Positions 24,104 through 35,919 of a stretch of DNA of 64,000 nucleotides are shown piece after piece. The notes under the pieces were generated by a model. The model saw only the letters and a list, made by a program, of their open reading frames with translations. It was not told where the DNA came from and did no database searches. This stretch comes from Sipunculus nudus (Eukaryota > Annelida > Sipuncula > Golfingiida > Sipunculidae). The number at the start of each line of letters is the position of its first letter. Position 1 is the first letter of the stretch. The DNA lies in the NCBI GenBank assembly GCA_026874595.1, contig CM049320.1, positions 41,102,714-41,166,713 of the forward strand, in the 5' to 3' direction. Position numbers and translations under genes: made by a program.

Positions 24104-25429
24104 TTTGCCCTGTCCGTTCTAGATTGGTAAACTGCATGAGAAACGTTTGAGCTTTAAGAGCATCCACCTATAATTGGTTTTTAAAGTAAATTGTTTTAAT
24201 ACTTGTGTTCAGTAGTTTATCACTCTTTAACGGTAAAACTTCCCTGACATGTTTTTGTTATGAGAGCTTTGTCAATGGTAGGTAGGAAGTTATATTAATA
24301 GTAAGTTCTGAACAGCGGCAAATCTCCCACAAAATGGAGGCAAACATCGCACTGTTAAGTACTCTTTTTACCCCTACTGGTACCGTAACGACATAATTTC
24401 GGTGGCCCAAACGCCCTTATTATTCAGTATATGAATTGAAATTGCAAAATTTCGGAGCCCAAAATTCATGCATTTTTTCACAAAGTTATGAAACTTTATC
24501 TCGTAAAATTCAGAAATGATTCATCATAATTTGATGAAGATAAAAGTATCAACATAATGGGTCTGTACAAATTTCATATATCACTGCCTACTTGACACAC
24601 ATTCACTGGAAACACATGTTAATTTAATGGTGAATGAACCCTGTAATAACTTTCCGCCAGCTTAGTAGGTTAAGGAATCCCAATACCCCCTCTGAGTTTT
24701 CAGCCTCCGAACCTTGCACTGTAACGCTAACGATGATTCCGTTCTGCCAAAGGTAAGACCGGGAAGCCAGCAGGTAGATGTTGGCCGTCCATCAATGTTA
24801 TCACTTCACAATCCCAGGATGATATTCACAACAGGCTGAGTGAATCACGTGCATATAAAAGTACTTCTCAGTCATGGACAGTGTGATGTATGAATTAATT
24901 TTGGGAGATGATATAAAAATGCTGACAGTATATATAATGATTATATCTTTTCTATTGCAATGTAAAACGTTTAGTATTATAATTTTACCATGATGTGGCT
25001 CGTTTAAAACTGCTTATCAATGGAAAATATAAAGACACTCATGAACAACTGCTCAACTTATTAATAAAAACCAAGCTCACAAAAATTTTATACAAAGTTT
25101 AATACAATTTTTCAAACCATTGCCATACATAGTCCATCGAAATGGGAACTCTCTTTTGCACTTTTAATTTGATCTACAGATCGATCATATCTACATTTAA
25201 ACTGGATTTTCAATTACTAAGCTAAAAAATGAGTATAAACTAACCCTTATTTAGAAACTGCATCAGTACAAAATATTCCCTGTTATATGTCAATGCCTGC
25301 TTTGATAACAATTTGTATTTCTGGAATATTTGAGTATAAATTATCAGCCAAAGTAAAAGTCTCTTGTATATTTGGTCAACCCGTCTGCTTATGACCAGTT
25401 ATCTCGCATGGCATCAAAGCCTTGGGCAA
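24104..25429. other. Intergenic between convergent genes
   Basis: The sulfotransferase and PRXL2B copy 2 are convergent here. No further exon is recognised. A minus-strand ATTAAA (plus-strand 25163-25168) could be the poly(A) signal for PRXL2B copy 2, about 270 bases beyond the SECIS candidate; this is only a guess. Confidence 0.45.
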
Positions 25430-25495
25430 GGCTATAAAGGTCAACCTGACCTCTTTTCCATTTAGGTTTTTGAGGTCAAGTGTCATATCTCCATG
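25430..25495 (-). promoter_or_regulatory. PRXL2B: Candidate SECIS element for PRXL2B copy 2
   Basis: On the minus strand, ATGAC (25486-25482) is followed by ACTTGACCTC (25481-25472). An 18-nt loop AAAAACCTAAATGGAAAA comes next, then GAGGTCAGGT (25453-25444) and TGACC. The two 10-nt arms pair completely (one G-U). The base of the stem has facing UGAC and UGAC, which gives the tandem G.A pairs of the SECIS quartet. The unpaired AA starts 11 nt after AUGA, within the consensus spacing. A CC/GG mini-stem in the loop suggests a form 2 SECIS. It lies downstream of the stop codon on the gene's strand, in a probable 3'UTR exon. No folding program was run. Confidence 0.78.
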
Positions 25496-25609
25496 CAGAT
25501 ACAGAGCTCATAGGTCAAAGGAATATGATCAAGTATACAAGGACTAAGATTACTGTGACATGATTTTGCGTTATTGCATCTTTCTCTGACTTGGTTGCTT
25601 CTCAAGATC
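25430..25609 (-). other. PRXL2B: Probable 3'UTR exon of PRXL2B copy 2 (3' end unknown)
   Basis: The stop codon TAA (26383-26385) is followed by AG|GTGAGT, a good donor. A matching acceptor TGTCTTTTTAG lies at 25610-25620 on the minus strand, so a 3'UTR exon would start at 25609. In the spliced transcript the SECIS core would then begin about 125 nt after the stop. The exon may extend well left of 25430. Confidence 0.6.
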
Positions 25610-25789
25610 CTAAAAAGACAATGGTAAAAATATATTAATTCCACAATTATTTTTCTAAAGATGAGTCTGCATAACTAACACACCCTACATATTTACAAAT
25701 CCAATCTTACTCGCCATTATACTTGGTTCATGGTAATTTCCCCAATGGTCTTCATTCTCACCACAATCAATGAAATGTGTCTTGGCACA

Positions 25790-25990
25790 CTGGACATGTG
25801 CGCCACTGACATTGGTTCGAATATGGGATCCACCCAATAGTTTCCCCTGAGCAAAATATTTATGCAACTGTTACATTAACATTGTACTAAGTGGAAAATT
25901 TTGGGCGGTTCCTAGAATCGAACCCATGTTGGTGGTGCACATGTTCGTATTCCAAACGCTTCCCTAGAAAAGCGGAAATATAGGGGGCAC
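25790..25990 (-). repeat. tRNA-like SINE fragment (B box)
   Basis: The minus strand contains GGGTTCGATTCTAGG (B box at 25911-25925) preceded by 'AATACGAACATGTGCACCAC'. A second similar GGATCCCATATTCGAACC stretch lies near 25815-25833. This looks like a tRNA-derived SINE in the 3'UTR intron, but A box and borders are not clear. Confidence 0.4.
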
Positions 25991-26089
25991 TGTCTCTGGG
26001 GTGGAGACATATAAACACACCAGGTTTAAGGTAACTAGACGAAACCACAGTTGAGAAACTGATACCATTGATTTAATTTGTAAAATAAA

Positions 26090-26340
26090 AGAAAATGCAA
26101 CAAAAATAGAAAATAAATATAGGTGGTGCCACCAATCTTCAGGAGCTGAATAAACTGGTCCTGATCAACGAACACACCAGGTTTCAGAGCAACAGATGAA
26201 GCCATGGCTGAGTAACTTGAATCTTTCTCTAATTTGGCAGTTTAAATATATAGGGGGAAAATGTATGTAAAAAAGAAAAAATACAGATGGCACCACCAGT
26301 CTTCGGGAACTGATAAAACTGGTCATGATCACCTATACTT
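26090..26340. repeat. Decayed tandem repeat with GGTGGNGCCACC core
   Basis: Two monomers of about 165 bp: GGTGGTGCCACCAATCTTCAGG near 26122 and GATGGCACCACCAGTCTTCGGG near 26286. They match the core and flank (CCAGTCTTCAGG) of the array at 2870-4420. They sit in the putative 3'UTR intron. Confidence 0.65.
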
Positions 26341-26382
26341 CGTGACAGAGCAGGTATTATTTGTACAGTCAGTAACTCACCT

Positions 26383-29300
26383 TTACTTTTTGATGGAGCA
26401 CGCTTCCTGATCACAGACAACTTGTGGTTTGCCACCGGTGGCTCCCTCTGTGGAGCCCTCTATGCCTAATGCCTTTAGGACATCAGCCAGGGGAACGTGG
26501 TCAGCAGGATTTTCCTGGACATAACTCAGAAGGACTTCACCTCCTGGACACATTTAATGAAAAGGTACAGATCAAAAACAAGCAAGCATGTGATACAATC
26601 TTCACTGGTTTCAGTAAAACAGATTTTGTTAAATTTTCATTTTTATTTTTAAATTTTGAACTTCACAAAATACCAGTAAATAAATCTGTTAATCAAAAGC
26701 CCTGTCAAAGTCATAAGAGTGTGCATAATTCCTGAACTGAAAAAAAAACGATCTAGAGGGTCATGATAAACCCTTAAATTGTTAAACAACTAAAGCTGTA
26801 AAATACTTATGATCTGTACATGCATGAATAAGGGACAACAGGATTAAATTCCTCATTAAAATTTTACAAGTTGGCTAATATTCAAGTAATTCCCCATTTC
26901 CAAAAATAATTGTCTTAAAATTGTAGTGTGTCCTGCAGTATCAGTATCATAGCTTGTTTAATCACTCCCTGTTTTATGGACCATGATCCCCTGATAGACA
27001 TCTGCTGAACACCTGAAAAATACCTCACCTGGTTTGACAATGATGGTGCCACCATTCTGAAATCCATCACCTTTCATGTTACCACCGATATTTTCTTTCT
27101 TGGCCTACAAGCAGACAAGGGGTCTATTACAGTTGTTCTATTACTATTACTATTACTTTCAATTTCTGATATTACTATTACTATAACCACATTTTACCTT
27201 CTATTACTATTACTATTACTGGGGTATCTATTACTATTACTATTACTTAAATGTATTAGAGGGTTCTAGACCTTGCGCAGCCAAGATTGCTATAAACTAG
27301 CACTACAATCACATTTATAAATAATATTACAAGTAACTACATCACCCATTGACATACACAACTTTCTTATACTGTGTCTGTTATTTACAGAAAGCCTAAT
27401 GATACTGGAGATCTTAATTATTTCAGCTTCTTCAATTCTGTTCTTTTATATTATAAAATCTCAATGATCGTTATTGGGGCGTTTCAAGCAGAAATTTGGA
27501 AGCAACACAATGTAAAGGCCCTGGCACATGTAAAATATTGATTTATAATTATATGTATACTTGTAAATTTTTTCTTCATATATATTTCACATAAATTTAT
27601 TTTATAGTACATACTTCAGTTTAACTTTCATCTTCTTTTTCTCGTAGCCCATACATAAAGACTTTCAGTGTAACTTAAAATTGTCAACAGAGGAATTATT
27701 CATGAATTGATTATTGCATATTATTATTTTGTATCTAAGCTGACAATTCAGTCCCTTATGCATGTATCAGGAGAGAAATTTATGTAGGGCTGTGCCCCTT
27801 TTTCCCAATCCTTATTAATATATTCAGTAAAAATACTGTTTACACCAAGATTCTGGACAGAACCAAACTGTAGACAAAAGTACTCCATCTTCTTGGGTGT
27901 ATGTGTTCATTTGGATGTGATGGCATGTTTATTTCCACTGCATACGGTAGTACATCTTTAGAGTGGACAGAGAGGTAGTAAACTTTACAATATTGGAGAG
28001 ATATTAATCTTACATCATTATTTAAATCACTTTCATAATAAATTTGGTATTATAAACAATCAGGACTTTAAATTTAGTACATAACAGGATTCTCATAATA
28101 ATTTGATATCAAAATTCAGTTATAAAGTCATAAAATTTTAACAGTCATTTATATTCTTATATTATATAATCAAATAAATTAATATCATAAACAATAGATT
28201 CATTTAATTTTCAAAATATTAATTAACAACATTTTTTATGCTTAATGAAGGTATGCAAAATTGGTACTATAAAATTACATACAAGTATTAAAAGAATAGT
28301 TTTAATATGTATCTAAATTAACTAGATAATACATTTGCTTGCAGTATGAATTTATCCAAGTGATTGTAGTACTGGTATGAGTTCATAGCATTGTAGGCTT
28401 CAATAATTTATGGGTAGTGAAAACACCATAAGCTTATCATGAACATTTTTTATCTGCACTGTATCTAGTTCCATATTATATTTTTCTTGAATGTGTGTTA
28501 TTGCAATCTTTATTATTAAAATGCAAACTGGTGTGTGAAAACAAATCTAGGTACACTTCAGAATATGCTTATGGACTGATGGATGTGAGATAAGATGTAC
28601 ATGTCACAATAATAATACACTGTTTATCTGTCTCTTAACATCAAACATGCCTCTATTTATCCATGGTTTAGTAATCATAGGTCAGATTGTGCCAGGTAAC
28701 TTATTTGGCTGTGACCTGCTCTGTCCAGTGCTCTTATGTAATTAGCACCAGTGGTCACCAGCAGTATGGCAGCTGGCCATTGGTTGCCTCAACAATAGGC
28801 CCGTCCTCGGCAATCACTGGACAAGTATCTGCTGATATGCTTCATGATAGTGGGGGTCACAGGAGGTAATAGAAAGTAATATGTATTACTCTATTACTCT
28901 GCCTCCTGTTTCTATTACTAGTATTACTATTACAGTTCAAATTTTTAAGGCTATTTTTATTACTATTACTATTACATGGAAAAAGCTGTAATAGTCTATT
29001 ACTATTACTTTTTACTATTACCCCATGTCTGCCTACAAGGAGATCAAAGACTGTTAAGTCAAGTGTCATATTACATCAAGTTACTTGTATGCATACAAAT
29101 AAGCATAAAGAATTAGTGTCACACACATATTTCAAGATTCTTATACTTTCAGAACAACGGCATGTTATAAAAGAAAGCCCCATCTGCAGGCTATCTCTAG
29201 TTTTCCTCCTGCTCATGAGACTAAATAAACTGAACTGAAGATGTAATAAGCCCTCCAGTGAGGATTTTAGATCAGTTCCCTGGGTGCTGCCTGGGCGTTA

Positions 29301-32300
29301 TATCTTGATTGGGATCAAAGATGCAAATGGCACCAAGCCAAGCAGAGAATCGTTCTAGCAACCAGTGTGACTCTGGGGGAAGGGTGGCAAGCAAGAGAAG
29401 GATGTGAGGAGACCGGAGATCAGCAGCACCCACAGGTACAATAAGGAAGCTTGTACATCCATTAGCAGGGCAACAGCCAACAATATGCCCACCAAGAACC
29501 ATCCCCTAAATCACTCCGGATAGCTATTGCCATTATTGTCATCTGCTATGACAAAGCCACAAGGGTGTATTGTTTTGAATGATACTGTTTTGGGGGGGAA
29601 ACCCTTTCTCGAAAGGGATGGCCATGTGTGTTGTTCATTAATAAAAATCCCCCCCCACACACACACACCTTTAAAGTGTGCAGGTCAGATAACACTGAGA
29701 AAGTTAAATACATCATACTTAAAAAAAAATTTGCCTTTTCATTAATTTTAACTGGATGAATACTTGTATGTAAAATAAATTTATAAAACCTGGCTTCTTA
29801 AAGCAAGAAGTCAAATGCATTTTTTAGGGGGATGGGGGGTATTTTACCATATTTTCTGCAATAACACATAAAATTAACTTGAATTAGGAAATTTCAGATC
29901 TCCATCTATCAGAAATTGTCTGGAGGATCACGCCTGGTTTATATGAAACATGGCATCTCAAAAATTGTCCAGGAAAGGTTACAATGCCAATAGCAATCAT
30001 GTGGAACAATGAATGCCTGTATTCTGTTGACTTAAAATAATCAAGTTAGCTCACCTGTGCTAGGGCATCACGTCCTTTCTTTCCAAGAACAGAACTAAAG
30101 GCCCCAAAGAATCCAAGTCTGAGAGAAATACAATGATATTAAGCTTCATGGAACATTCATGCAGTCACATGGTAAAAAGCAGCCACTTTAAATAAACGTT
30201 TATTTCTGCATCCTACAATATCTGAGACTGTTAGCACTTAGCAGTTCAAATAGTGTTGGTATATGTGGGCATGATAGCCATTTGCTTGCACAAATTTGAT
30301 CAGAATGGTACAATACTTTTAACCGTTCCTTTTGAAATGCAGTCACTTTCTTGGTTTTACTGAAAAGAGAAAATGAAAGTCTGCAATTTTTATCAAATGT
30401 GGCTGCAAAGGATATTTCCTTTTGAATGGATATAAAAAATCATATTAATTACCTCTTGAATTTAAGGTCTTCATAACATTTTTTCTTTGTATCGATGAAC
30501 AGCTCTGCAAAACAGAAGTTTTTTATTATACTTATACACTATGATTCAAAAAATCAAATGCCAGTAACTTATAGACACAATGGTCATTTAATATGGGTGT
30601 AATTTTACTGATAACCACAAATATATTTTTAGTATAATAATTAGCAGTAATTATAATTAAATCAGCCAACAGTATTTCAGTTAAGCTCTTCACACAGCAG
30701 TTATACACTGCATCTCTTTTCGTATAACTGCAGCTTTGTACAGCAAGGTTCGCTGGGTTGGACCACCAGGGTAAAATAAAAAGATCTGTAATCAGACCAA
30801 TGAGAGCATGGTATTGCATTGTGCATTCAGCTCCAAATTTTAAACATGCAAAACCCACTCTAACTGGTCTGATTATACAGGTACACAAGCTCTCATTGGT
30901 CTAATTGTTTGCCCTGTGCCAGAAATGGTGTTATCAGACCAATGAGAGCATGTGTCACATTGATAAAATTTGGAGCTGAATGCACAATGCAATAACACAC
31001 TCTCATTGGCTCTCATTCCCCCGTGCACACCCCGGTGGTGAACCGGAGAACTTTGCTATACAAGACAGCAGTAAAATGTAAACAAAAAAAGATATCTGGA
31101 CAACTGCAGTGTATAACCACTGTGTGAGGAGCATATATTCAGTACAGAAGAGCAGCCAGTTGATGTAATGTTAATGAAGAACACCAGCTATTGTTGCCAC
31201 AAACAGCAGTATTTGGTGAGAGTTACCTTGTGTTAAATTTCAAAGGGGGTCTTTTACTGAAGCATCAGATACTACTTACTACTATAAGAACATACTTATG
31301 GATTTACAGTGGAAGACTTCATTCATCACCCTGACTCACTCCTGTGATACTTATTTAATTCGGTTCACAAAATAAATTTCACAGAAAAATCATGATTGAA
31401 CTTGTGGACTAGATAGGTATTGAAACAACATTCATCAGGCCATAATTGCCCCTCCTATACACACTTTAAAATATTAATTATAGTTGTTTATTTCAAACAC
31501 TTTCTTGACAATATTATGTATAAAAATAAATTTTTACAAGGAGTATTGAAGAATTGATGCATTTAACTGCAAGCCATCAATTAAATTGTAATTGATTATT
31601 TACCTCTGAATCAATTCATTTTGTTTATATAATTTTTTAAATGCCATGCCAAAGTCCTCTGTGACCTCTCCTATTTGATGGAGCAGTTGTGATGCTGAAG
31701 CTTTTTTATTGCTTATGTACCTTATATCTACTTTACACTTTCCCTGGTGGACCACTCCACTCACTTATAAACATATATTGTGGCAACAAACAGAGGGAAA
31801 GCTACATTTTTCATTTATTTGCTTAAATTTACTAACATCCATTTTTGTAAAATTGCTTTTATTTTTTTAAATTCTTCAATTTACTACTTAAGTAAGAACT
31901 GAACTGAGAATTGAAAAGAAGGTAAAGAATTAATAATTGAATTGATTCTTCGGGCCCTCACAATTCTTACCACCATCAAAGAATTTGCCCTGAACGAATT
32001 CTTCCACCCCGAGCTCTTCCAAGCCGATGCCAACCATGCGGACATTATTGTCATCAAGCTGAGGCTTCAGGGTAGACAGCCGCCTCGAGTAGAGGCGGCA
32101 CAACTGTCATCCAAATCGTCGTAAAAATGTTATCATACACGTCTTGTCCTTCCACAAGGTTTCCAGGGCAACCATCTGAAATAAAGCATTTTCATCAGAA
32201 ATTTTCAGAAAAACTCCAAAAACATTTTTTAAATCTTTAGAAAATTTGTTATAAGGCTGTAGCTAGCATTTAGAAGAGAATTTGGAATTCTTTGATATTT

Positions 32301-32367
32301 TGGGCAAAGTACCTGAAAATGCTCCATTTAGTGTTTTTTTTTATAATAGGAGAGGGAGTACATATTG

Positions 32368-32426
<59 letters not shown>

Positions 32427-34812
32427 ATGTTAACACTGTTGGAAGGGACGTCTCTGAGAACTGTCACAAACATAATTTACATCCAATATTATTAATTCGG
32501 TAATCCAGTCATCCAATAATCATAAAATACTAAAACAAATATCTTACCAGTAGCATTCAGTAAGAGTGGACTGGGTATAATGAATTTACCAGGAATCTTG
32601 AGGGTTTATAATAGGTTAAAATATTTGTTTATTTTACAATTTACATCAACCAAAATATTAAAACATGGATATATATCTTTATGTACTGTAGCAAAAACCA
32701 TGTCCTGTTAATAGACTTACTCAAACAACCTACTCACCAGAGATGATACTCTATTTCACATATACAGGCATTATTGTTGTTTATCTGTTAATACATAATT
32801 TTTTTTAATGAGATTAAATGATATGGTGTGGCTATGCACAGATGTATAGTGGCTCACAAATTTCACTGCCATTACTGGCCAGTGAACAGTTCAACCTGTT
32901 GGAATGACCATCTGTAAAATGTGGGCAACTGGCTAAATAAATTACAACCACTGGATATCAGTGCCTTTCGAAAAATTCTGTTCTATTCTATATAAATAAA
33001 CCCTGTGAAATACAACCACCTGGATATAACATTACAGGCACTTTTTTAGACCTAAGTGATATATTACAAATAAATTTACCTGCCTAATATCGGCACACTT
33101 TGAGCTATTCCTTGACCGGTCGGTTGATTGCCCATGCGTGAAGTTGCAATCACCTGTATAGGCTTACTGTCTGTTTTATTTTTTGTATGCTTGTACCGAC
33201 ACAGACTGGTGGTTTTGGCGGTCCCCGGGCCTGGACATGTTGCCCTAGCTGTGCCACATGACTGGCTCACAGTACCTGCTAATCCACGGAAACTGAGGTC
33301 CCCAAAGTTAATCTTTGATCTTTTCCAATGTGGTTTGTCTTTAATCTATTCATTGCTTTACATGAAAGGCTTTATTACAAAGATTGAATGACCTATGATG
33401 TCCTTAAGAAGCAAGTGATGTTAGTAAACAGTGGCGTCATCAAACAATTTCGAATCCTTCACATTCATCGTGTCAGCAGAGCCTCTATAAATTTGAGTTG
33501 CAATTTTACCTTATCAGAATGCATTTAGTGATTGACTCATTCACATACCACCCTCTATTATATTCCATTTGTATTTTGCAAATATTACTGTATTGTTGTA
33601 AACTGCTGCAAGTAGAGACCACGCCCGACTCGACGTGAAATATAACCTAGAGTAAAGTTCAGAGGGCTGATAGTCAAGGGACGAGTCAGTGCAAGCTTAA
33701 AATAACATTTTAATCAGCTGTATGCAAATTCATTTCATTAATATATCAACACATAAAATTACACATAATTACAAAATACATTTAAGACAAGATCTTTACT
33801 TTTTACAAAATATATATCTAATTGGTAGTCATAAAGACGGTCTAATATGTATACTTCTGCCTTACATATGTCCTCTAGGTTTGTACAGTTCCTAAATTCT
33901 CAGAACCTGTCTAATAAGACTACCTGTTTATTACAACCACTCGAGTCCAGTCCCTTGGGTGGTTGTTTATGACAGGTTTTACTGTCCTTATTATTTAACA
34001 GTCCGATGAGACCACACAATGCCAACCAGACAAATTGTGTTTTAGACCATGTTGAAAAAAGTGCAAATGAAATGTTTTAGTTATAATTTTTTAGTAATTT
34101 ATGAAATATCTACATCATAATATTCATAAAATATTTAATAAATTTATATGCTTGTTCTTATGAAAATAAGGTCTTGTTACCTGACTGTCCTGATAGATCT
34201 AACTGCAAGAATTACTGGCACCTTTACTTGTTTTTCTTTTAATTTTACTTCACATTCTCATGTACTCTGGTCAGTATTTATATAATTATAATTATAATTA
34301 TATAATATTAATCACATTATAATACTGCTTATGATCATATTATATATGACAACAACTGAGAGGTGTCCTCAAACATTCATGCAATTTTTATGTACCTATC
34401 TTTAGGCAAGGGTAGAATTATATTGTCTACATTTATTGATTATTTGCCATTAAATTTCTTTTTTATTAAATTACTTTTTCAGTGCTATCCTAAATGCATG
34501 TCGGGATATATATTTGCTTATAAATGTATATTCCGATTGCCTGATAGCCCAAACGTTCAGCCTTCATTCAGGAAGAAAGAGCAATTAAATAAGAATTGTT
34601 TGCGTTACAGGCCTGTAGCTAATTGCCTGAATAAACCTAGCCATCAACATGTCTACCAGGTTACAGTGATACACCTGTCCTGGTGATCTGCCTGAGCTGA
34701 CCAGGTCGTTTCGGACTTTAACCTGTTAACCCTCCAAGTCTTTCATAACAGTACTCACCTCGCCGGATGCCACTGATTTCACCATGTTTTTGGCAATTTT
34801 TGCCACATCCAT
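26383..34812 (-). CDS. PRXL2B: PRXL2B-like selenoprotein (SelU2 family), copy 2, complete
   Basis: Six coding exons on the minus strand: 34759-34812, 31971-32175, 30453-30504, 30055-30118, 27029-27104 and 26383-26543, all GT-AG, with phases 0, 1, 2, 0, 1. Together they give 203 residues, close to vertebrate PRXL2B (about 198). The protein is a thioredoxin-fold reductase of prostaglandin H2 and prostamide H2 in vertebrates. Matching stretches include MDVAKIAKNMVKSVASGE, FLRRFG-U-QLC, VRMVGIGLEELGVEEF, ELFIDTKKKCYEDLKFKR, KGDGFQNGGTIIVKP and HVPLADVLKALGI. Codon 41 is TGA at the first position of the CxxC motif, read as selenocysteine; CxxC is the ancestral form in mammals, while SelU proteins of fish and some invertebrates use Sec. 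Without Sec the product would stop at residue 40. A SECIS candidate lies downstream. An hAT-like element abuts exon 5. Confidence 0.92.
27112..29031. mobile_element. hAT-like element at the exon 5 splice acceptor
   Basis: Ends are CAGACAAGGGGT on the left and, reverse-complemented, CAGACATGGGGT on the right. Perfect 8-bp direct repeats CCTACAAG flank it (27104-27111 and 29032-29039). An 8-bp duplication with CAG-starting ends is the hAT signature. Both subterminal zones have irregular (ATTACT)n in direct orientation (about 27120-27250 and 28865-29020). No transposase is visible, so it is non-autonomous. The left duplication spans the PRXL2B exon 5 acceptor (minus strand CTTGTAG|G), so the element now supplies the sequence upstream of the acceptor. 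Confidence 0.85.
29040..29734. other. PRXL2B: PRXL2B copy 2 intron, no further gene recognised
   Basis: Intron 4 sequence between the hAT element and the visible duplication. A 76-codon minus-strand frame (29272-29502) sits in a less AT-rich stretch but resembles nothing I know and has no paired splice sites. A poly-C/(CA)n tract lies near 29650-29668. Confidence 0.4.
30685..31132. mobile_element. Foldback element in intron 3
   Basis: The left end GCTCTTCACACAGCAGTTAT and the reverse complement of the right end (GCTCCTCACACAGTGGTTAT) form terminal inverted repeats. Inner sequences also pair (GCATTGTGCATTCAGCTCC against GGAGCTGAATGCACAATGC). Copy 1 retains the left arm (about 962-1245) but has lost most of the right arm. 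No coding capacity. Confidence 0.75.
31540..31965. repeat. Dispersed repeat, also at 62170-62590
   Basis: Shared text includes CAATTAAATTGTAAT, TTTGATGGAGCAGTT and ACAAACAGAGGGAAAGCTAC. Copy 1 of the duplication keeps only the final part (about 1660-1800), so its first part was lost there or gained here. It adjoins coding exon 2 of PRXL2B copy 2. Confidence 0.7.
32107..32109 (-). other. PRXL2B: In-frame TGA, predicted selenocysteine codon (copy 2)
   Basis: Codon 41 of the protein, in the context FG-TGA-QLC. It aligns with the first cysteine of the vertebrate PRXL2B CxxC motif. The exon is open for 45 codons after it, and all downstream exons keep frame to a TAA at 26383-26385. Confidence 0.9.
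32364..32424. repeat. (TA)n microsatellite
   Basis: Copy 2 counterpart of the tract at 5444-5516, in intron 1 of PRXL2B. Confidence 0.95.
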
Positions 34813-35395
34813 GGTGGGTTGAGAAGTAGAGACTCCAAAAAGGAGTCTCTTACAAAACACTGTCAGTAAATAGACGGATTTTAGCCCCACCCACACCAAC
34901 ACAGCTCCCGTCTCCCTGGCTAGCACAAGCATGAATTAGTCAACATGAATATCAGGAAGTATAAAGGAATTCTTGGAGAGTTTCGTCAGCTTGCCACTTA
35001 TTTCGATTTGCAAACAACTTTTGACTGTGACCAGGGGCGTAAATATAAGCGAGGGGTGGGGGTATGTATCCCCGCCCCCACTTTTTAGCAAGGGTGTTTG
35101 TCAATGTAATTACCCCCTTACTATTCAGAGAATAATATTTATATATGAAGTTGGAGATGAAATATATTAATAATTATAATTTATAAACTTTGGTTCCATT
35201 TCTGAGTTAATAGCATAAAATATTATACATTGTATATCTAAACTGGTTTTGATTTAATTGTTATTTTTTTTAATTGTTACAGTGAAACCTATGTTATAAT
35301 ACTAACTGCATGTTGGCCTGGCCAAAAGTGGTCATGATTCACAGGCACTGGCGGCGAAGCTAATTCATTAGGGGGCCTCATAGTACGTACACAAA

Positions 35396-35432
<37 letters not shown>
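35396..35432. repeat. (CA)n microsatellite
   Basis: About 18 CA units. Confidence 0.95.
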
Positions 35433-35442
<10 letters not shown>

Positions 35443-35481
35443 GTATGAATAGCCATGCTTGTTCATTGTATATAAATGGAA

Positions 35482-35569
35482 ATGGTATACACAGAAAAGT
35501 CGGTTCACTGCCGGAAGATCGTGGGTTCGATTCCGACCGGCAGTGAACAGACTTTTCTGTGTATACCAT
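35482..35569. other. Near-perfect hairpin with a tRNA B-box-like loop
   Basis: The arms (35482-35514 and 35537-35569) each have 33 nt and pair with about two mismatches. The 22-nt loop (35515-35536) contains GGGTTCGATTCCGA, the consensus of the tRNA T-arm and polymerase III B box. Microsatellites lie on both sides. It may be a foldback remnant of a tRNA-derived SINE or two SINE tails in inverted arrangement. No complete tRNA cloverleaf is present. Confidence 0.7.
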
Positions 35570-35589
35570 TTTCATCTCTCTCTCTCTCT

Positions 35590-35592
35590 CGC

Positions 35593-35651
<59 letters not shown>
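35590..35651. repeat. (TA)n microsatellite
   Basis: About 28 TA units, preceded by a short (CT)n. Confidence 0.95.
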
Positions 35652-35653
<2 letters not shown>

Positions 35654-35919
35654 ATTTGATATGGGAAGGGATATAGTCTATTACAGTCCTGTGCAAGAGA
35701 ATATATACTTACTGTACTGCATGGTACTCATGTTTTTCAACCCCCTCCCCCTAAATGCGCCCCCCCCCGTCCCCCAGGCCCCTCAAAGGTGTACTTAATA
35801 GACAGGTGCATGGTTTCACTGCACTTAATTTATTGTAATATATTTGAAATGTGTAACCCCCAAAATAAAAAGTATATATGATATATATTTATATATATAT
35901 AATATATATCAAGGCCGAG

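Larger units (their letters stand above)
29735..35080. repeat. Segmental duplication, copy 2 (PRXL2B copy 2 locus)
   Basis: This aligns in direct orientation with copy 1 at 1-10520, minus the copy 1 insertions. The left boundary here only reflects the edge of the window, since copy 1 begins at base 1; gene content shows the duplication should continue left to include exons 5 and 6. It supplies empty sites for several copy 1 insertions. Confidence 0.9.

Noticed and set aside
27120-29030. Tandem TATTAC-type repeats as a possible CRISPR-like array or telomeric repeat
   Set aside because: Units are irregular, without spacers, and belong to the subterminal parts of an hAT-like element.
32107-32109. 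TGA as a disabling stop, making PRXL2B a pseudogene
   Set aside because: The codon is TGA in both diverged copies, aligns exactly with the CxxC cysteine, the downstream frame and splice phases are intact through five exons, and a SECIS-like hairpin follows.
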